Shown: positions 54,073-61,716 of the stretch, one piece after another
Numbering within the stretch: position 1 is the first letter of the stretch
How the letters are laid out: each line of letters begins with the position of its first letter
DNA from: Planctomycetota bacterium
GTDB lineage: Bacteria; Planctomycetota; Planctomycetia; Pirellulales; Pirellulaceae
Length of the DNA stretch: 64,000 bases
Assembly: GCA_024277285.1 (NCBI GenBank)
Contig: JAJRVM010000095.1
Location: 1-64,000 of the forward strand
Direction of reading: 5' to 3'
Position numbers and translations under genes: made by a program
The notes under the pieces: generated by a model
Databases searched by the model: none
Seen by the model: only the letters and a program-made list of their open reading frames with translations
What the model was told of the DNA's origin: nothing

Positions 54073-54096
54073 ACTGCGGCTGGAAGCCACAGCCAC
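54073..54096. repeat. Single arm of the 24-nt dispersed repeat (copy 2)
   Basis: ACTGCGGCTGGAAGCCACAG, then CCAC: identical over 24 nt to the complement of 12426-12449. It directly abuts the TAA stop codon (54097-54099) of the DHDPS-like gene. No matching inverted arm was found beside it. Confidence 0.85.
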
Positions 54097-55170
54097 TTAG
54101 GCGAGCCACTCATCCAAGTGCTCGTTGACGAACGCATCGTCGTTCAAGTGTGGATAGGATCGATGGACTCGGTCAATTTGCTCTGACTGCCCCGGGCTCA
54201 ACATCTCGTTGGGATCGAGGCAGGACGTGTTTTCCATCAACCCTTGTCTTCGCAGGACTTCGTGAATTCCGGGGATGCAACCACGAAATGCATTGGCGAC
54301 ATCAAACAACGCCGCGTTGCAGTCCGTTATTTGGACGGCCAGCGTCAACATTCTTGTGGGGATGCCGTCCAGCTGCCGTAATCGCTTGCATTCTTCAAGC
54401 AAGGACACGGCATTCTTCGTCCAGCATGCCCAGTGCCCGAGGAGCCCACCTGAAATCGTTCGCCGCTTCGCGTTTCCGTCCGTCGAGAAGTCGTGGGTCG
54501 TCAGCAGATCACAAACAATGTTGTCGTCGTTCCCGGTATACAGTGCGATATCATCTCGGCCCGCATCGATGACGGCCCGCACGACATCTAAGGTTTGATA
54601 TCGATTGAAGGGAGCCATCTTAATGGCAATCACGTTCTCGATCTCTGCAAACCGCCGCCAAAACGCGTAGGATAACGCGCGTCCTCCGACCGAGGGTTGC
54701 AAATAGAATCCGATCACCGGGATGATCTCGGCCACGCGACGACAGTGTTCGATCAGCGCGTCGGTGCTGTGTGCCGACAGTCCGGCCAAACCGAGCAGTC
54801 CGGCATGGTAGCCGAACTCGCGAACGACCTGTGCCTCGCCAACGGCCTGCGGAGTGTCGCCCAAGATTCCGGCGATTCGCACTATCGGCCGTTTCCGCCT
54901 CTGCTGCTGCGTCTGCATCTCCTCGGCAGCAAGTTCCAGAACGGGTTGAAACAGGCCGTGTTTGGGATCGCGAATCGCGAACTGAGTTGTATGGACACCC
55001 ACGGCGACACCTCCGGCACCAGCGGCGGCGTAGTACCGAATGAGTGCTCTTTGACGGCGCTCGTCGAGTCGCCGGTCGACCGTTAGTGCGAGTGGGCAGG
55101 CGGGAATGGCGAGGCCATCGTGTAGTGCCTTGTGAATGGTGGGATCGATCGGCATGTTCATGTTCGACAC
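54097..55170 (-). CDS. Dihydrodipicolinate synthase/N-acetylneuraminate lyase family protein
   Basis: 357 residues, somewhat longer than the usual 290-330. Schiff-base lysine candidate in ENVIAIKMAPFNRYQ; the tyrosine that normally assists lies in GFYLQPSVGG. The N-terminal ACPLALTVDRRLDERRQRALIRYYAAAGAGGVAVGVHTTQF is a clear (beta/alpha)8 aldolase start. Members cleave or form C-C bonds of 2-oxo sugar acids; the exact substrate is not readable. The start is GTG at 55170, with an ATG at 55161 as alternative, just after the SDR gene's stop at 55174, so the two are co-transcribed. With the SDR and the exported hydrolase downstream it probably serves a carbohydrate catabolic route. Confidence 0.85.
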   Translation of the reverse strand: MSNMNMPIDPTIHKALHDGLAIPACPLALTVDRRLDERRQRALIRYYAAAGAGGVAVGVHTTQFAIRDPKHGLFQPVLELAAEEMQTQQQRRKRPIVRIAGILGDTPQAVGEAQVVREFGYHAGLLGLAGLSAHSTDALIEHCRRVAEIIPVIGFYLQPSVGGRALSYAFWRRFAEIENVIAIKMAPFNRYQTLDVVRAVIDAGRDDIALYTGNDDNIVCDLLTTHDFSTDGNAKRRTISGGLLGHWACWTKNAVSLLEECKRLRQLDGIPTRMLTLAVQITDCNAALFDVANAFRGCIPGIHEVLRRQGLMENTSCLDPNEMLSPGQSEQIDRVHRSYPHLNDDAFVNEHLDEWLA

Positions 55171-55173
55171 TCG

Positions 55174-56220
55174 TCAATATTTACCGTCGCGCACCTGGAA
55201 ACGCGTCGGCTTCTTATGTGTCTCTCCACCCTGCACAATCCAGTCGGCGGTCCACTGAATGATCTGGCCAATCGGTATTCGAGGGTTTCCGAAGAGCTGT
55301 TGGCCAAGATGCCCATTGGTCAGCAGACAGCGAGGCGATTCGGTTCCTTGGAACTGAACGCGTTTGTTCATTATTTGCCCGAACATTTCGGCGACGCGGC
55401 GCACACTAAGCAACTCGGGTCCGACGACATTGAGGATAAACGGTGGACTACTTACTTTTTCGAGCGTGCACAGTGCCATCGCATTCGCATCACCTTGCCA
55501 AATGACGTTGAAATGCCCCATCGTCAAATCGATAGGCTGCTCGGTAAAAACCATTTCCGCGATGTCAACCAAGACGCCATAACGAAGTTCGACGGCATAG
55601 TTCAACCTTAGCAGCGATGCCTTGGTTCCCCGTTTGCTGCTAAAATACTCAATAATGCGTTCTCGACCCAGACAGCTCATGCCGTATTCGTCGGTGGGCT
55701 GCACGGGATCGGTTTCCACGGCGCCGGCTCGCGCCAAATCGCTCAGACCGTAAATGCTACCGGTCGAGAAAGCGACGACTCGACTGTCGCGATAGCGCTC
55801 CATCACGTACCCAGGCAGGAGCGTGTTCATGGCCCACGTTAGAGCGGGCTCGGCCGCGGCACCAAACTTAAATCCTGCCAAGTAGATAATATTCTCGGCA
55901 TCGGGCAGACTCTCAAGCTGCTGACGATCGAGTAAGTCGGCGCGAACCGTCTCGACACCGTACGCTTTGAGTCGAGCTTCTGCGGCAGGGTCAGAAAAGC
56001 GAGAAACGCCAATGATTCGTCTCGGTGTTTCCGCCTGATCGGAGGCTCGCTTCGCCATACGGGCAATCGACGGTCCTATCTTTCCGCCGGCACCGAGCAA
56101 CAGGATATCTCCCGACAACCGTTTCATCATCGCAACCACGGCGTCAGTGGGCCGACTCATGTGCCCTTCCAGCCAGTCGACATCGAGGACATTCTCGTTC
56201 GGAACTGCGTTGGTCAACAA
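55174..56220 (-). CDS. NAD(P)-dependent epimerase/dehydratase-like SDR lacking the YxxxK Lys
   Basis: 348 residues. Rossmann glycine motif LGAGGKIGPSIA (about 40-51), VRADLLD acidic turn, and STGSIYG for the Ser of the active site. The expected catalytic Y-x3-K reads YGMSC, so Cys stands in place of Lys. The start is placed at TTG 56220, which has GGGAG 7 nt upstream (56228-56232); the reading continues upstream to 56328 without support. Residues before the Rossmann motif (VLDVDWLEGHMSRPT) fit the family's N-terminal extension. It leads a three-gene minus-strand group with a DHDPS-like protein and a hydrolase. It may be non-catalytic or use another base. Confidence 0.75.
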   Translation of the reverse strand: MLTNAVPNENVLDVDWLEGHMSRPTDAVVAMMKRLSGDILLLGAGGKIGPSIARMAKRASDQAETPRRIIGVSRFSDPAAEARLKAYGVETVRADLLDRQQLESLPDAENIIYLAGFKFGAAAEPALTWAMNTLLPGYVMERYRDSRVVAFSTGSIYGLSDLARAGAVETDPVQPTDEYGMSCLGRERIIEYFSSKRGTKASLLRLNYAVELRYGVLVDIAEMVFTEQPIDLTMGHFNVIWQGDANAMALCTLEKVSSPPFILNVVGPELLSVRRVAEMFGQIMNKRVQFQGTESPRCLLTNGHLGQQLFGNPRIPIGQIIQWTADWIVQGGETHKKPTRFQVRDGKY

Positions 56221-56553
56221 TTCGCCTCTCCCGTGATGCTGTGATTCAAACGATTCGCCCGTCCTACGGACCGCTGTCTCTGGGTCGAAGCTTCGCAGCT
56301 GAAGATACACTTGCGCGACCCCCACCAACGAACCATGCTAGGCAGTGCGGATCTCGTTGTCATTCCGATTACCACACAAAAACGTCCGAATTTGGCTCAA
56401 CCGCTGACAAACGGTGGAATGTTCGATAAACTGGGCCTTGGATGCAGGAAAAGGCAGTAAATCGACTCGGCCGACGAATGGCTGACGCTTGCATGAAACG
56501 TCTTCTTGTCGTTTGCAGAAGAGCGTCATTTGCAGAATAGTAGACAACAACGG
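56221..56553. other. Divergent intergenic region
   Basis: About 330 bases between the SDR (minus) and a PEP-CTERM protein (plus). GGGAG at 56228-56232 is the SDR ribosome-binding site. No other element was recognised. Confidence 0.4.
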
Positions 56554-57738
56554 ATGAACCTCATGTCCAGAATGCCTCACGTATGTCTCGTTCTTCTTGC
56601 CATGTCTCTGCTCGGGCCCATGGCCACCCAGGGGCAACTCGTCATCGATACGGTCGGAATCTATGACGAGGAAGACATCAATGATAACACGATCGATGCG
56701 ACGGCGCCCGGTTCGATCGATATCGACTCGTTCGCGGCGAGCGTCCTGACGGCATTTAACAACGGTGTCGGCGGTGTCATCGACTTTGACTCCGACGCGA
56801 TCAATGGTATCGATCAAATCGAAGCAAGCTTTGGCGCAGGAGCAGACAAAACGCTGACACTGGCCAACGGCGACGAGTCAACTTGGGTGACTGGCCCAGG
56901 AAACGGTCGAACTGCAATCTCTGGCGATTATGTGTTCGGCAAGCACTGCGCCACGTCCCCCATCTGCACGAACGACTTTGTGTGGGAGATTGAATCGGTC
57001 AGCAGCGGAGAGGTTGTCCTGAGCATGGGTGTCACCGTCCTGTCGGGCAACAAAGGACCCTTCGAAATCACGGTGGAAGCCACGTTGGATGATGGAAACA
57101 CATTAAGTTTGGAAGAGTTTCTTCCTAGGAGCGACGGCCTCGACGATACGTTTTTCGCCATTGACGCCCCAGCGGGCCGTTACATCACGAGGTTCGCCGT
57201 CTTCAACGGGCCGCCATTCGATGACGATCCCGATAATACGGGCAGTTTCGGCAGCATTGATGATCTGGCCTTCATCGTCGGTTCCGCACGAGGTGGTGAC
57301 CCAGGTGATTTCGACAACAACGGCACGTTGGACGCCGCCGATATCGATGACTTAACGCAACGATCGGCCGGCGGTCTCAATCCCCCCGATTACGACCTGA
57401 ACGGAGATGCCTTGGTCGATGCCGATGACGTCACCGTGTGGATCGGTGACCTGTTTGGTAGTTGGGTTGGTGACGCGAATCTTGATGGCGAATTCAACTC
57501 CGGCGACCTCGTTATCGTGCTCGCATCCGGTGCGTACGAAGTGGACGTGGACAGCGTCTGGACTCGGGGTGACTTCGACGGCAACGGACGGACAAACACG
57601 GGTGACCTGGTCGCGGCCTTGTCCGATGGAGGCTACGAAGCGGGTCAGCGTCCAGCCACCGCCGCGGTGCCCGAACCGGGCAGCTTGGTACTGTTACTGT
57701 TGGGTTTGACTGGTATGGCGGCCCGTCGCCTCCGCTAG
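56554..57738 (+). CDS. PEP-CTERM protein with doubled dockerin-like repeats
   Basis: 394 residues. Signal peptide within MSRMPHVCLVLLAMSLLGPM; the start may be ATG 56554 or 56563. The N-terminal region (to about 240) is of unknown fold and contains VDFDS-type acidic strands. Residues about 250-370 carry four Ca-binding-like loops (DFDNNGTLDAADID, DLNGDALVDADDV, DANLDGEFNSGDL, DFDGNGRTNTGDL). The C-terminus AVPEPGSLVLLLLGLTGMAARRLR is a PEP-CTERM sorting signal, normally processed by an exosortase. The same loop block recurs in the protein at 59201. The regulator gene follows 53 nt later. Confidence 0.85.
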   Translation: MNLMSRMPHVCLVLLAMSLLGPMATQGQLVIDTVGIYDEEDINDNTIDATAPGSIDIDSFAASVLTAFNNGVGGVIDFDSDAINGIDQIEASFGAGADKTLTLANGDESTWVTGPGNGRTAISGDYVFGKHCATSPICTNDFVWEIESVSSGEVVLSMGVTVLSGNKGPFEITVEATLDDGNTLSLEEFLPRSDGLDDTFFAIDAPAGRYITRFAVFNGPPFDDDPDNTGSFGSIDDLAFIVGSARGGDPGDFDNNGTLDAADIDDLTQRSAGGLNPPDYDLNGDALVDADDVTVWIGDLFGSWVGDANLDGEFNSGDLVIVLASGAYEVDVDSVWTRGDFDGNGRTNTGDLVAALSDGGYEAGQRPATAAVPEPGSLVLLLLGLTGMAARRLR

Positions 57739-57791
57739 GTCGCGAGGCCGGTGGCTTGCGTTGCGTGCCCAATACGGCCGGTTAACGGTAG

Positions 57792-59000
57792 ATGATTGAG
57801 TTTGCCATGCGGCACGTCGCGTTGATCATTGAAACTTCCCGAGCGTATGGTCGCGGCCTGCTTAATGGAATTGCGAGATACAATTTCGAAAAACGCAATT
57901 GGTGGATCCATTTTAGGCCGTACGGGCTGTCCGAGCCTGTTCCGCGTTGGTTCGAAAAATGGCGAGGCGACGGGATTCTCGCTCGGATCGACAATCGCCG
58001 AATTGCCGAGACGGTGCTTGGTCACGGCGTGCCGGTCATCGACCTGCGTCACGCGCTGACCGATCTGCAGCTTTCGCCATTCGGTGCATCCAATTCCGCC
58101 GTCGCCCAGATGGCATTCGAACACCTCAGAGATCGTGGCCTACGGCATTTCGCGTTTTACGGCGAGCCGCCTGGAACGTATCGATACGACGACGAGCGCC
58201 GAGTGGAGTTCAGTCGACGAGTTACCGAGGCGGGCCTCGACTGCCACGTTTATAGCTACTCCAAAGGTTCACCTGAGGTAACGAATTGGGATCTGCGTCA
58301 AGAACGACTGGGCCAGTGGATTCGTGAATTACCTAAACCGGTAGGAATTCTTGGCTGTCATGACGCTCAAGGCCAGGAATTGATAGACGCATGTCGGGCG
58401 AGTGACATCGTCGTTCCGGATCAAGTCGCCGTACTAGGTGTGGGCAACGACCCGTACACCTGCGGCCTGTCCATCCCCCCCCTAAGTAGTGTCGACTTAA
58501 ATACGGAGCGAGTCGGCTACGAGGCTGCGGCAACGCTCGACAAGATGATGGATGACACTGATTATTCGCATCCAGGAAAGCTGATCCCGCCTCGCTACGT
58601 GGTCACCCGACAGTCAACCGACCTGTTGGCGGTTGATGATCCTGAGATCGTCGCGGCGATCCGCTTTATTCGCGAAAAGGCGTGTGCCGGTATCACCGTT
58701 GAAGACGTTTTGCGGACGGTCCCTCTTTCTCGAAGCACTCTGAACCGACGATTTCGAGAACTGTTAGACCGATCACCCAAGGCAGAAATCCTGCGCACGC
58801 AATTCGAGCTCGCGCGCCGGCTGCTTATTGAAACCGATCTGGCCGTTGCAACAGTTTCTGAACGCTGTGGCTTCAACGAGGCGAAATACTTCTACGAAGT
58901 CTTTCATCGACGAATGGGGATGACGCCTCGTGAGTTTCGGCTCGCGAATTGCCCACCGAAAAGCCCGGCAACATCGGTTCCGTCCGACTCGATCGAGTAG
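57792..59000 (+). CDS. XylR-type regulator: sugar-binding domain + AraC HTH
   Basis: 402 residues. The N-terminal two-thirds (about 5-285) is a LacI/periplasmic-binding-type ligand domain (HVALIIETSRAYGRGLLNGIARY at the start; DIVVPDQVAVLGVGNDPYTCGLSIPPLSSVDLN near its end). The C-terminal about 100 residues form an AraC-type double helix-turn-helix (VEDVLRTVPLSRSTLNRRFRELLDRSP, then VATVSERCGFNEAKYFYEVFHRRMGMTPREFR). This is the layout of E. coli XylR, a pentose-responsive activator. An alternative ATG is at 57807. It probably senses a sugar and controls the adjacent PEP-CTERM or divergent SDR/aldolase/hydrolase genes. Confidence 0.9.
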   Translation: MIEFAMRHVALIIETSRAYGRGLLNGIARYNFEKRNWWIHFRPYGLSEPVPRWFEKWRGDGILARIDNRRIAETVLGHGVPVIDLRHALTDLQLSPFGASNSAVAQMAFEHLRDRGLRHFAFYGEPPGTYRYDDERRVEFSRRVTEAGLDCHVYSYSKGSPEVTNWDLRQERLGQWIRELPKPVGILGCHDAQGQELIDACRASDIVVPDQVAVLGVGNDPYTCGLSIPPLSSVDLNTERVGYEAAATLDKMMDDTDYSHPGKLIPPRYVVTRQSTDLLAVDDPEIVAAIRFIREKACAGITVEDVLRTVPLSRSTLNRRFRELLDRSPKAEILRTQFELARRLLIETDLAVATVSERCGFNEAKYFYEVFHRRMGMTPREFRLANCPPKSPATSVPSDSIE

Positions 59001-59200
59001 GTCGCGATCGGCGACGGACCGGCATGTGTGCCAGAAAATTGGATGTTTTTGCCGACATTTCGGGTTCCGCACATGATACATTGAACGCCGAATCAAAGTG
59101 AGTTCGCGGTTTGCGAGCCACCTCCGTGAGTTATTGCGTTCACCATTCGTGCCGGTTCGACGGCTCCCCACCCACTGAATCAGCTACTAGAGGACAAGAT

Positions 59201-61432
59201 ATGTTACGTACGTTTTCCCGCAGTGCCCTAAGTACCGTAGTTCTTGCCGCCATTACGGCCGGACTGGTGCCGCAGCACACCCAAGGACAGGTCATCCAGC
59301 CTCCGTTCTACGATCCAATCGAGTGGAATTCAGGAGGCCCGTCAACCTCCTTTACCGACCCGCTGAACTGGAACCCGGAGCAGGTTCCGGACAATCCCAA
59401 TCCGGTTGAACTCGAGGATGGCATCGCGGCGGTCATTCGATCGGGTGCCACTGGCGGCAATCAGGCAACCATTAGCGACGGCGACGTCGTTAGCCCGGAC
59501 GATCTGTATGTATTCACCGAGATCGGTGACGCTGGCGTGTTGAATGTGGAAGGTGGCGAGTTAAACGTCGGCTTCCGGATGAGAGTCGAAACAGAAGTTG
59601 ATGGAGGCGCCTGGATTCCGTCCGACCGAGACACCGCCGCGATTTTCAATCAGAGCGGTGGCGCCGTCACCGTCGGAGCTGACTTCTTCCTCGGACGCGA
59701 CAACTTTGTTCCGGCCAAGGGCATCTACAACATGAGCGGCGGCACGCTTGATATCGGCGGGCGGTTCATGTCCGGTGATGCAGCCTCGGGCGAAGACGTG
59801 GAAACGGGATCGGCCATCGCGAATATCTCGGGAGGCACGGTCACGGTTCGTTCGAATTGGTCGGGCACGAATGACGTTGGCGACCCCGTTGACGGTCAGC
59901 AACAGAACTCCAGGCTCGCAGGACAATTCAACCTGTCCGGAACCGGCACCGTGGTATTCGAGAATCCGGATACCAACATTCAGCTCGGTCAAGGAAATGC
60001 TGGCGATGGTCTCATCCACGTCAAGGACAACGCATCTCTGACAATAAACGGAGGCTTGGCGATTGCCCAACAGCAGACTGAGGGTGACTTCAACAAAGGC
60101 GAGTTGCGAGTCGAGGGCGGTACGGTCTCACTCGCCAACCTACAACTCGGCGGATGGCAAAAAGCGGGCCTCGATCCGGCGCTTGGACGCGAACTGGCCC
60201 TATTCAACCTTTCGGGCGGAACGGTCACTGCCGCCTCCATCCAGGTCGGTGGGTTTTATAACTCGCAGGGCGAATTGAACGTGAGTGGCGGAAGTCTGGT
60301 AGTCGCCGGTGCGACCGTCGTGGCATCCGACGTCGAGGGAACCGCTGGCGCCGTAGGAGCCATCGCGGTTTCGGGCGGGTCGTTCCAGACCGGCAGCCTT
60401 TCGGTGGGTGTCACTGGGGAAGGCAGCGCCAGTGTCTCGGACGGCACGTTGAAGGTCGATGCCGGGTTGGTGCTCGGCGAAACCGTCGATGGCCAAGGCA
60501 CGCTGAACCTCACGGGTGGCGTTCTCGACATGAGCGGCAGCGACATTTCGTTCGGTGATGGAGACGGAGTGGTTAACTTTGACGGTGGGACAATCCTCAA
60601 CGCCGCGAACATCGGATTCGATCTGGTCAATAACGGCGGGACGCTCTCACCGGGTGGCTCGGCAGGAACCACAAGTATCGCCGGAGACTACCTGGTGGTC
60701 AGTGGGAGTGCCGCTCTAGACATCGAGCTGGGCGGGACCGCAGATGGCGAGTTCGATAAGCTCGTCTCATCCGGTGCCATGCTCTTGGATGGCTCGTTGG
60801 ACGTCTCGCTCATCGACGGATTCAGCCCGAGCAACGGCGACAGTTTCGACATTCTGGACTTCGCGTCCCTCTCAGGCACCTTCAGCAATGTGAATCTGCC
60901 GGCGTTGGGTGGTGGCTTGGCGTGGGTTCAGGATGACCTGTACACGATGGGTGTCTTGTCCGTCATTGGCGGCGGCCCGCTGACGGGTGACTTTAACTTG
61001 AACGGCGTGTTGGACGCTCCAGACATCGATGACCTGACGGGCCAATCGGCCGCTGGAACGAATGACGCGAACTACGACCTGAACGCTGACTCGCTGGTTA
61101 ACACCGCCGACATCAATGTTTGGATCGAAGACCTGTTCGGCAGCTGGATCGGCGATGCCGATCTCGACGGCGAATTCAACTCGACCGACCTGATCGTCGT
61201 ACTGTCATCCGGTACCTACGAGAAGGACGTCGATTCGGTTTGGACAGATGGCGACTTCGACGGGAGTGGTCGGACCGACTCAGGTGACCTCGTCGCCGCA
61301 CTGGCCGGTGGCGGTTACGAGAACGGCCCCCGGGCCGCCGTGGCTTCCGTACCAGAGCCCAGCTCGTTGTTGATCCTCTTGCCCGCCGCCTTGTTCTTCG
61401 CCAGAAGAGTTCGACGGCGTCTTGGGGCCTAA
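59201..61432 (+). CDS. Large PEP-CTERM protein with beta-repeat passenger and doubled dockerin-like repeats
   Basis: 743 residues. Signal peptide MLRTFSRSALSTVVLAAITA, with GAGGA about 8 nt upstream deciding this ATG over 59111. A long central part (about 100-580) consists of repeating short beta units of the type LNVEGGELNVG, YNMSGGTLDIGG, ANISGGTVTV, FNLSGGTVTAAS and LNLTGGVLDMSG, characteristic of an autotransporter/PEP-CTERM adhesin-like beta-solenoid. Residues about 605-715 carry four Ca-loop repeats nearly identical to those of the protein at 56554. The C-terminus SVPEPSSLLILLPAALFFARRVRRR is a PEP-CTERM signal. Probably surface-exposed or exopolysaccharide-associated. Confidence 0.88.
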   Translation: MLRTFSRSALSTVVLAAITAGLVPQHTQGQVIQPPFYDPIEWNSGGPSTSFTDPLNWNPEQVPDNPNPVELEDGIAAVIRSGATGGNQATISDGDVVSPDDLYVFTEIGDAGVLNVEGGELNVGFRMRVETEVDGGAWIPSDRDTAAIFNQSGGAVTVGADFFLGRDNFVPAKGIYNMSGGTLDIGGRFMSGDAASGEDVETGSAIANISGGTVTVRSNWSGTNDVGDPVDGQQQNSRLAGQFNLSGTGTVVFENPDTNIQLGQGNAGDGLIHVKDNASLTINGGLAIAQQQTEGDFNKGELRVEGGTVSLANLQLGGWQKAGLDPALGRELALFNLSGGTVTAASIQVGGFYNSQGELNVSGGSLVVAGATVVASDVEGTAGAVGAIAVSGGSFQTGSLSVGVTGEGSASVSDGTLKVDAGLVLGETVDGQGTLNLTGGVLDMSGSDISFGDGDGVVNFDGGTILNAANIGFDLVNNGGTLSPGGSAGTTSIAGDYLVVSGSAALDIELGGTADGEFDKLVSSGAMLLDGSLDVSLIDGFSPSNGDSFDILDFASLSGTFSNVNLPALGGGLAWVQDDLYTMGVLSVIGGGPLTGDFNLNGVLDAPDIDDLTGQSAAGTNDANYDLNADSLVNTADINVWIEDLFGSWIGDADLDGEFNSTDLIVVLSSGTYEKDVDSVWTDGDFDGSGRTDSGDLVAALAGGGYENGPRAAVASVPEPSSLLILLPAALFFARRVRRRLGA

Positions 61433-61448
61433 TTTTACCCGCGCTAAC

Positions 61449-61486
61449 ACGATGGGCTGTCCGAGCGTTGCCGGGCAGCCCATCGT
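61449..61486 (+). terminator. Strong hairpin after the PEP-CTERM gene
   Basis: ACGATGGGCTG (61449-61459) pairs exactly with CAGCCCATCGT (61476-61486), extended inward by three pairs including one G-U, with a 10-nt loop. It lies 17 nt after the stop codon. No T-run follows, so termination may be factor-dependent or the hairpin may protect the mRNA end. Confidence 0.6.
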
Positions 61487-61585
61487 CGTAAGTGGTTTGC
61501 CCACATTGCACGTGGCTGTGGCTTTCTCGCAAACGGTTACTCACAAGTGCCTTACGGCTATTTCGCCCAGAATACCGCGCGCAGA

Positions 61586-61645
61586 CGTAACCCGACGCGT
61601 GAGCGAGGAATAACGCGTCAATCCTCGCTTACGCGTCGGGTTACG
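61586..61645. repeat. Palindrome with 24-nt arms (NPTRKRG type)
   Basis: Arms 61586-61609 (CGTAACCCGACGCGTGAGCG, then AGGA) and 61622-61645 are reverse complements with one mismatch in 24, around a 12-nt loop. Translated on the minus strand it gives NPTRKRGLTRYSSLTRRVT, a peptide I associate with spurious ORFs over dispersed palindromes in Rhodopirellula-type genomes. No gene is inferred. Confidence 0.85.
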
Positions 61646-61716
61646 AATGACCTGAGCTAGTGATTCACTGGTATCCAGCCACGAGCAATTCACAAGGGCT
61701 GGAAGCTTCAGATACG

